Shown here: piece by piece, positions 39,928 through 45,279 of the stretch
Layout: each line of letters opens with the position of its first letter
Position numbering within the stretch: the first letter of the stretch is position 1
NCBI GenBank assembly: GCA_026713285.1
Contig: JAPOOT010000289.1
Location: 1-45,279 of the forward strand
Origin: Gemmatimonadota bacterium
GTDB taxonomy: Bacteria > JAAXHH01
Direction of reading: 5' to 3'
DNA: 45,279 bases
The notes under the pieces: generated by a model
The model's database searches: none
What the model saw: the letters and a program-made list of their open reading frames with translations, nothing else
What the model was told of the DNA's origin: nothing
Program-made: the position numbers and the translations under genes

Positions 39928-41082
39928 CTATTCCTCCACGGCCCGCAAATCCAGCGCCAGATCGCGGAAGCCCCGCACGCGGTGTAGGGTGACCAGGTTG
40001 GTGTCGTGCTGGTTCTTGCCGCCGCGCGCGGTGCGGGCGACGACGAGGAGATCGTCTCCGGAGATGACCTGCGAGGCGTAGCTGAAGGACTCCATCATGC
40101 TCCTGCTCATGGCCACGCATCCGGCCTGGAACCAGTTGAGGGCGTCGAGGCTGTACATCAGCATCAGGATGCGCCGCTCGTTTCCCGGCGGTCCGCTGAA
40201 ACCGATTCGCCGAAGGGGTTCCCGGTCCTGCCACGGGTTCGTGGACAGGGTTGCCGTGGTCCAGTAAAGGCCGCCTTTGTCGTCGTGGACGATCTGGAAC
40301 TTGCACTGGGCGCCCGGCATGGGATGGAACTGGAGGAAACGGTAGTCGAGGTTCCGACCGTCGTCCTCGACCCGTCCGATTGATGCCAGGCTCGACGTCG
40401 AGTGGCCGTCGACGATCGTGCGCATGATCATCCGGATCTCGCCGTCCACCAGCACGATGTTGCCCTCCAGGAAGCTGTCGGCCGGCACCTTGTCCTTCAG
40501 GCTTTCGGGGTATTTCCGCTGCGAGAGCACATCGGGGATACCGGGGAACCGGACGTGGTTGGACATGCGCCAGGCCGCCGGATCCAGGAGGTCTTGTGAC
40601 AGGTCGCCGGCCACCACCAGCGATTTCCAGTCGAAACGGCTGGGCGCGTCGCAGGTCTCGAAGGCGCGGTAGGCATGTCCGTTGTGGATCAATACCGGCG
40701 TCGGCGCGCAGTGGTGCTTCCCTTCGAAGAGCGTGACCGGCCCTTCCCAGGTGAAGCCGCCGTCCCGTGAGCGGCCGATGACGATGTCCCGGCTTTTGCG
40801 CTTGTTTCCGATGAGATACGCGTCGTCCCCGTAGGTCCAGACGGTCGCCCAGATGAAATCCTGGCACGACGCCAGGGTCCACGTTGCGCCGTCGTCGTCA
40901 CTGACCAGTACCTCGGTCTGATCCGGCACGGATTCCTTGAGCGGACTGGGACGGAACCATTCGTAACTGGCCAGCAGGCGCCCCGAGCGCATCCGCGCGA
41001 TCGACGGCGAACCGGCGTATACGTTCTCCGGGTCGGGTGATGAGGCCAGTACCTGGTAGTCTTCGGCGAGCATTCGATTCAT
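39928..41082 (-). CDS. Sialidase/BNR-repeat-fold protein
   Basis: The 384-residue protein has at least two Asp-boxes (SDDDGATW at 61-68, SRDGGFTW at 105-112) of the six-bladed beta-propeller shared by sialidases and related glycoside hydrolases or lyases. It has no signal peptide, so it is probably cytosolic, which is unusual for a sialidase acting on polymer. The Arg triad of true sialidases cannot be placed with certainty, so the activity is unproven. The start 41082 has AGGAGG nine bases upstream, and a near-perfect promoter precedes it. It borders the AT-rich island on its other side. Confidence 0.75.
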   Translation of the reverse strand: MNRMLAEDYQVLASSPDPENVYAGSPSIARMRSGRLLASYEWFRPSPLKESVPDQTEVLVSDDDGATWTLASCQDFIWATVWTYGDDAYLIGNKRKSRDIVIGRSRDGGFTWEGPVTLFEGKHHCAPTPVLIHNGHAYRAFETCDAPSRFDWKSLVVAGDLSQDLLDPAAWRMSNHVRFPGIPDVLSQRKYPESLKDKVPADSFLEGNIVLVDGEIRMIMRTIVDGHSTSSLASIGRVEDDGRNLDYRFLQFHPMPGAQCKFQIVHDDKGGLYWTTATLSTNPWQDREPLRRIGFSGPPGNERRILMLMYSLDALNWFQAGCVAMSRSMMESFSYASQVISGDDLLVVARTARGGKNQHDTNLVTLHRVRGFRDLALDLRAVEE

Positions 41083-41118
41083 GTCTAACGACCTCCTGGT
41101 GATTGGGATGGAAACACG

Positions 41119-41147
41119 ATTCTACCCGGCTGCAACGCGCTTGTCAA
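41119..41147 (-). promoter_or_regulatory. Sigma70-type promoter for the BNR-repeat gene
   Basis: Minus strand: TTGACA (41147-41142), 17 bases, TAGAAT (41124-41119). Predicted start near 41112, a 29-base leader before ATG 41082. The rest of the 272-base divergent gap shows nothing definite. Confidence 0.7.
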
Positions 41148-41354
41148 CGGGAAGGTACCCGCTGGATCCGCTCGAAATCGCGCTACCCATATACGATACG
41201 CGAGCGCGAGATCTTCCCATAGTTCTTTATACGCGGCGCCATATTGCCCTTGATCTGAATCGCCCCCGACCTGTATCATAGAATCGATCACCAGGACAAC
41301 CATTCCAGATACGAACAGAGAAAATCGAACCGGGTCCGCCGGGAGGATACACTT

Positions 41355-42536
41355 ATGGCCGGAAAAACCAACCTGTCCCGCAGAGATTTGCTGATCAAGG
41401 GAGGGCTCGCGACGGCCGGCATGGCGCTGCTGCCGTCCCACGTACTGGCCCAGTTGGCCCAACTGGCGCGGGACGAGACGCCCGTGGACTGGATCGATGA
41501 ATTCGGGCCGCCGCAAAGCCCCGATTTCGTCCTGCTGGACTGGAACGGGCTCGAATCTTGGATTACGCCCGTAGACCAGTTCTTCTCGGCGAGCCACTAT
41601 CCCGAGCCCACCGTGGCCGGAGAAGGCTACAGTCTGGAGGTTTCGGGCGCGGTAAGACAGAAACTCAACCTGAGCCTCGACGAAATCAAGTCCATGCCGA
41701 GCAAGGACGTTATCTTCACCCTCGAGTGCTCGGGTAACCGGGGCGTCCCCGTTTTCCGGGGCGGCGTGTACAACGCCCGGTGGACCGGCACGCCGCTGGC
41801 GCCGGTCCTGGAACGGGCAGGGGTGTGGGACAACGGTATCGAGGTGGTATTCTTCGGACACGATGAAGGGGTCGAGAACGTCACGCCAATTCGAAGCGAA
41901 CCGCTGGCGATGAAACAGAATTTCGCCCGGTCGCTTACCACGAAACAGGCGATGGACCCGGACATCCTGCTGGCCTACGAGGTGAACGGACAGACGCTGC
42001 CGCCGAAGCACGGATATCCCCTGCGGCTCATCGTACCCGGCTGGTACGGCATCACCCAGGTGAAGTGGCTGAAACGCATCGAGGTGCGCACCACCCGGTA
42101 CATGGGCAGGTTCATTTCGCGGGATTACGTCACGGTCCGCGAGGAGACCCACAACGGGGAGACCGTCTGGCGACAGGAATCCGTTGGAAAAGGCCGGATC
42201 AATTCCGTCACGGCGCGGGTCACGCGCGTCGGCCCCCTGCACCGGATCTACGGCGCGGTATGGGGCGAACCGCTCAGGGAGGTCCAGGTGCGCATCGATG
42301 ACGGTTCCTGGCAGACGGCCGAAATCATCGAGGGGCTGGACGCGGAACACGCCTGGAAGTTCTGGCGGCTGGACTGGGACAGGCCTTCAGCGGGCGAGCA
42401 CACGATCACTTCCCGGGGCGTAACGACGGGCGGCACGATACAGCCCGCGCCGGACGACCCCTACCTGGCCGGCAAGAAGACATACTGGGAAAGTAACGGC
42501 CAGGTGACCCGGACTATTCAGATCTTCGAAAGCTAG
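41355..42536 (+). CDS. Sulfite-oxidase-family molybdopterin oxidoreductase, Tat exported
   Basis: The 393-residue enzyme has a twin-arginine signal (SRRDLLIKGG, 8-17) and no lipobox, so it is exported folded with its cofactor to the periplasm. The molybdopterin domain has the single Mo-ligating cysteine in FTLECSGNRG (C125), the substrate-loop segment ITPVDQFFSASHYPEP, and GWYGITQVKWL. The C-terminal Ig-like dimerisation domain (VTRVGPLHRIYGAVW...VQVRIDDGSW) follows. No haem domain is present, so it resembles bacterial SorA-like or plant-type sulfite oxidases, which need an outside electron acceptor. No cytochrome gene is adjacent. The amidohydrolase gene begins 17 bases later. Confidence 0.93.
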   Translation: MAGKTNLSRRDLLIKGGLATAGMALLPSHVLAQLAQLARDETPVDWIDEFGPPQSPDFVLLDWNGLESWITPVDQFFSASHYPEPTVAGEGYSLEVSGAVRQKLNLSLDEIKSMPSKDVIFTLECSGNRGVPVFRGGVYNARWTGTPLAPVLERAGVWDNGIEVVFFGHDEGVENVTPIRSEPLAMKQNFARSLTTKQAMDPDILLAYEVNGQTLPPKHGYPLRLIVPGWYGITQVKWLKRIEVRTTRYMGRFISRDYVTVREETHNGETVWRQESVGKGRINSVTARVTRVGPLHRIYGAVWGEPLREVQVRIDDGSWQTAEIIEGLDAEHAWKFWRLDWDRPSAGEHTITSRGVTTGGTIQPAPDDPYLAGKKTYWESNGQVTRTIQIFES

Positions 42537-42553
42537 GGAACGAATCCCGATCC

Positions 42554-43666
42554 ATGGTCATCGATTCCCACGCTTACTGTTTTCCGCCGGGAGACGCGAC
42601 GGCCGGGTACGCGGACGCAGGTGAACACCTCCGCTGGATGCAGGCCGAGCACGCGGTCCACCACCAGCCGGCCTGGCGCGTCCGCGACCGGGCCCCCGCC
42701 TCGTCAGATGCGATCGCTCCCGCTTCGCCCGGGGACTGGTCCACGCTTCCCGACGTGGATTTCCGCGTCGATCATGCCCATGGCCGGGTGGTGTGGACGG
42801 TCGACGGCGAAGACTGCACCAAGCAGTTCTACCCGCCCCACCTGCGCAACCTGGAGTACACCCCCGACGGCCTGATCGCCGAGATGGACTATGCGGGCGT
42901 GGACGCCGCCCTGCTCCATACCAATCCCATGCTGAACCGGGACAGCGCGTTCCAGGCCGAATGCGTCGCCGCATTTCCCGGCCGGCTGTACTCCATGGCG
43001 CCCGTGGACGAGTGGCGAATCGCCGCGGAAACGGACCGGGTGATCGAAGAGATTGAACGGGCCGTGCGCGTTCGCGGGCTGCACGCCGTCAAGTTCAACG
43101 CCACGCTGGCATATCGCGAAAGCGACGAACGCTGGAGCGGTGGCGCCTACCGACCGTTCTGGGACGCCGTGGCCGTCTTGAAGGTGCCGGTGTTCTTCAC
43201 CCTGGGCGCCGGACCCGTGCTCGGTTACCATGCCGACCTGACGCAGGGCTACTTCGACGAAGTCGGCGTGCTCATGGACTGGATGGACCGGTACCCGGAT
43301 TCGGTCTGCAGCATCACCCACGGTTTCCCCTGGCGCATGTTTGTCGAAGGCGACCGTCTCGTCTTGCCGGAGGAACTGTGGAAACCCTACGAAAACCGCA
43401 ATCTCAGCCTGGAAGTCTGCTTCCCCGTGCGCATCGGCGACCTTTTCGACTTTCCCTACAGCGAGGCCCTACCGGCCCTGGAGGAGTTGGTCGGCCGGAT
43501 CGGTAGCGACAGGTTGCTGTGGGGCACGGACATGCCCTTCCAGAACCGGTTCTGCACTTATCGGCAGTCCCGGGACTGGATCGAGAAGTACGCGGGATTT
43601 CTCGGCGAGGCGGACCGTGCCGCGATCATGGGCGGCACCGCCGCGCGTATACTGGGTATTACGTAA
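42554..43666 (+). CDS. Amidohydrolase (PF04909-type TIM-barrel hydrolase/decarboxylase)
   Basis: The 370-residue protein has the metal-dependent amidohydrolase-2 fold. Strand 1 reads IDSHAYCF (H6, Y8), where relatives usually have HxH, so one metal ligand is changed. Later conserved features include LHAVKFNATLAY, SITHGFPW and the Asp of GTDMPFQNRF. Members of PF04909 decarboxylate or hydrolyse aromatic and small carboxylic acids. It follows the molybdoenzyme gene closely and may be co-transcribed. A mannonate dehydratase gene is next. The substrate is unknown. Confidence 0.83.
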   Translation: MVIDSHAYCFPPGDATAGYADAGEHLRWMQAEHAVHHQPAWRVRDRAPASSDAIAPASPGDWSTLPDVDFRVDHAHGRVVWTVDGEDCTKQFYPPHLRNLEYTPDGLIAEMDYAGVDAALLHTNPMLNRDSAFQAECVAAFPGRLYSMAPVDEWRIAAETDRVIEEIERAVRVRGLHAVKFNATLAYRESDERWSGGAYRPFWDAVAVLKVPVFFTLGAGPVLGYHADLTQGYFDEVGVLMDWMDRYPDSVCSITHGFPWRMFVEGDRLVLPEELWKPYENRNLSLEVCFPVRIGDLFDFPYSEALPALEELVGRIGSDRLLWGTDMPFQNRFCTYRQSRDWIEKYAGFLGEADRAAIMGGTAARILGIT

Positions 43667-43816
43667 CAAAAAGTTGATGTAGCGGGAATCCGGTGTTCTC
43701 GAAAACTGTTATAAGAAGAGTTAACTTTTGTGACACTTTAAGAACCCGGCTCCGGCCCCGCACCCAGCCCCGAGCCCAGCCCCGAGCCCGCAGGTTTACA
43801 TAAACCGGAGGAACCC

Positions 43817-44803
43817 ATGCACGTCGGCACCCAGCAGTTCAGCACATCGGACGAAGACCTGGAGTATCTCGCCCGCCACGGCGTCTTCAACAAGAACGAG
43901 AACAACATCACATTCCACAGGGAATACGGGTGGGATGTGGAGGAACTGGCGGCCAGGAAGGAGAAGTGCACCCGGTTCGGGATCGACATGGAGATGGTGG
44001 CCCTGCCCATCGCCCAGTTCAACGTAGACGGCGGCCAGGTGCCCAATTACATGCTGGGAAAATACGAGGAAGGCGACAAGGAAATCGAATTGGTGTGCAA
44101 CATGGTACGCCAGGCCTCGGAAGCGGGCATCCCGGCGGTGAAGTACTACCTGTGCGAGATGGAGAACCAGCGCACCGAGAGCGATCCGCCCGGACGAGGC
44201 GGTTCGGTCTACAGCACCTGGGACCTGGAGAAGGCGAAGGACCGGCCGCCGCGGTACGACGAACCCGTGACCGCCGAGATGAACTGGGCACGCATCACCT
44301 ACTTCCTGGAGCGGGTGATCCCCGTGGCGACCGAGTGCAAAGTCCGCATGGCCTGCCATCCCTGCGATCCGTGGCTGCCGCCCGGCTATCGCTGCGTGGA
44401 CCGCGTACTCGGCGGCTTCGATGGATTCAAGCGATTCATCGAGATCTGTCCCAGTCCGTACCACGGCATGAATCTCTGCCTGGGCTGCATGGCGGAGAGT
44501 TCGCTCGATCCCCGCAACGAGGTGCCCGACATCATCCGGTACCTGGGCTCGCGCAACAAGATCTTCCTCTGCCATTTCCGCAACATCGTGGGCGGGAGGA
44601 ACAAGTTCCAGGAAGTCTGGCCCGACGAAGGCGTCATGAACATGCATCGGAACATGCAGGCGCTCAAGGAAGTCGGCTATGATCACATGTGCGTGCCCGA
44701 TCACGCGCCCGGGCACAAGGACCCGGACAGCTATCGGCAGGCCTTCGCCTACGAGTTCGGTTACATCCAGGCGATGATCCAGGCCGTGATGGACGAGGGG
44801 TAG
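43817..44803 (+). CDS. uxuA: Mannonate dehydratase (UxuA-like)
   Basis: The 328-residue TIM-barrel protein matches the UxuA family, which removes water from D-mannonate to give 2-keto-3-deoxygluconate in glucuronate breakdown. Signature blocks are present: RMACHPCDPWLPPGYR, NLCLGCMAESS, FLCHFRNIVGG and VPDHAPGH, with the His/Cys/Asp metal ligands. It is shorter than E. coli UxuA (394), like other compact bacterial homologues, so it might use a related aldonate. The start ATG 43817 follows GGAGG. The preceding 150-base gap contains a tandem CCAGCCCCGAGC repeat and no gene. The context of uronate and arabinose breakdown agrees with the GH51 module. Confidence 0.85.
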   Translation: MHVGTQQFSTSDEDLEYLARHGVFNKNENNITFHREYGWDVEELAARKEKCTRFGIDMEMVALPIAQFNVDGGQVPNYMLGKYEEGDKEIELVCNMVRQASEAGIPAVKYYLCEMENQRTESDPPGRGGSVYSTWDLEKAKDRPPRYDEPVTAEMNWARITYFLERVIPVATECKVRMACHPCDPWLPPGYRCVDRVLGGFDGFKRFIEICPSPYHGMNLCLGCMAESSLDPRNEVPDIIRYLGSRNKIFLCHFRNIVGGRNKFQEVWPDEGVMNMHRNMQALKEVGYDHMCVPDHAPGHKDPDSYRQAFAYEFGYIQAMIQAVMDEG

Positions 44804-44882
44804 GACGCTGTTTGGCCTGGCTTGGGTGATCGGCAGGAGGTGGGTCAAACAGCATGGCGATCCAGTCTTCGCCATGCCACGG

Positions 44883-45279
44883 TCAGTTCTGCCACTCGAT
44901 CAGTTGCTGGTCCTGTTTCAGGCGCGCGCGCTGGTGCTGGGCGGCAGTGAAGATGTCTTCCAATCTGGGCGTGTCGACTTCGAGTCCCGGCAGAGCGTAC
45001 CGCGCTTCCATGAAAAACCGGTCCTCCTGCGACGATTGGATCCATGCGTGCCGCCACCATTCAAGCACGCGGTCTCGAGCGTCCGCCATGGCACTGGAAG
45101 AGGGCAGCCGGTCGCTCTTGCTGAGGTTGATGTTGCCGCGGGCCGGCAGCAGGTTCCAGAGATCGTTGTTGCGCCAGCGCGCCCACGGAAAACAGTGGTC
45201 GATGTGCGGAACGGTTTGAATACGCGCTGCGGACCAGACGCAGGTGAGCGCGAATCCGTCATCGCGCAGCTGTTTCGCC
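44883..45279 (-). CDS. HNH endonuclease, C-terminal part (cut by window end)
   Basis: Reading minus-strand codons from 45278, an open frame of 131 residues runs to the stop at 44883 and has no start in the window. It contains HIDHCFPWARWRNNDLWNLL followed by PARGNINLSKSDRLPS, a standard HNH/beta-beta-alpha-metal nuclease motif (the catalytic His in HIDH, Asn in NDLWNLLP, and the downstream NxxKxDRLPS). The tail is helical and acidic/basic mixed. HNH proteins of this type act in defence or in mobile elements, or as stand-alone nucleases. The N-terminal part lies outside the window, so the full domain make-up is unknown. It is convergent with the uxuA-like gene, 79 bases apart. Confidence 0.82.
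   Translation of the reverse strand, partial: AKQLRDDGFALTCVWSAARIQTVPHIDHCFPWARWRNNDLWNLLPARGNINLSKSDRLPSSSAMADARDRVLEWWRHAWIQSSQEDRFFMEARYALPGLEVDTPRLEDIFTAAQHQRARLKQDQQLIEWQN

Noticed and set aside
39802..39987. 61-codon plus-strand ORF right of the nuclease gene
   Set aside because: It runs into the BNR-repeat gene antisense and has no ribosome site or family resemblance.
41081..41281. 66-codon plus-strand ORF in the divergent gap
   Set aside because: It overlaps the promoter and ribosome site of the BNR-repeat gene and shows no protein family features.
43720..43800. Terminator or regulatory RNA before uxuA
   Set aside because: The AAGAGTTAACTTTT region is only weakly palindromic and the CCAGCCCCGAGC repeat has just two copies; no firm structure.

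Overview
The window is 45 kb of GC-rich, densely coded bacterial DNA with no rRNA or tRNA that I could find. The gene content suggests an uncultivated, free-living or host/particle-associated heterotroph. It combines a PorD-like (DUF4835) protein typical of the Fibrobacterota-Chlorobiota-Bacteroidota side of the tree, two phytanoyl-CoA-dioxygenase-family proteins, a pectin/hemicellulose sugar module, mannonate dehydratase and a Tat-exported molybdoenzyme. A Latescibacterota-like or Poribacteria-like genome would fit, but this is inference and no marker gene here settles it. Seven near-consensus sigma70 promoters (TTGACA-N16/17-TAnnnT type) were found ahead of real genes, so the housekeeping promoter grammar is ordinary.

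Layout. 0.25-5.7 kb: a ThDP-dependent decarboxylase/synthase-like enzyme, a proline-rich lipoprotein, two SDR oxidoreductases and a PhyH-family dioxygenase. 6-8 kb: thyX and rnhC. 8.1-14.3 kb: a carbohydrate module (GH51 arabinofuranosidase, two tandem paralogous Tat lipoprotein solute-binding proteins, two ABC permeases, no ATPase). 14.4-20.8 kb: envelope and periplasmic proteins (a secreted hypothetical, a DUF4835/PorD-like protein, two exported cyclophilins, a secreted hypothetical), a large radical SAM protein with a B12-binding-type N-terminus, and a 52-residue zinc-ribbon ORF. 20.8-24.6 kb: MFS exporter, a GC-rich minisatellite, a small Cys protein, and rho with a long leader. 24.7-29.2 kb: OppB/OppC permeases with unusual N-terminal extensions, and a tungstate-type permease/ATPase pair. 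29.4-35.7 kb: a second PhyH protein, a 1559-residue fusion of a degenerate M28 peptidase with an FtsX-type permease, and a cupin.

35.75-39.93 kb is visibly AT-richer and is a small defence/toxin island: a TIR-like (PF10137-type) effector five bases ahead of an MNT nucleotidyltransferase, a HEPN partner cut off after about 27 residues, a Phd/YefM-VapC pair whose vapC carries an in-frame TAA, and a probable type II restriction-modification pair (beta-class DPPY methyltransferase with a leaderless consensus promoter, convergent with a PD-(D/E)XK nuclease). Both toxins of the toxin-antitoxin modules are broken while both antitoxins are intact.

39.9-44.8 kb returns to GC-rich metabolic genes: a BNR/sialidase-fold protein, a sulfite-oxidase-fold molybdoenzyme, an amidohydrolase and a UxuA-like mannonate dehydratase. 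The window ends inside an HNH nuclease gene on the minus strand. The metabolic theme is uptake and breakdown of plant/algal-type polysaccharide sugars (arabinose, uronates). Tungstate/molybdate uptake could supply the molybdoenzyme, but the genes are not adjacent.
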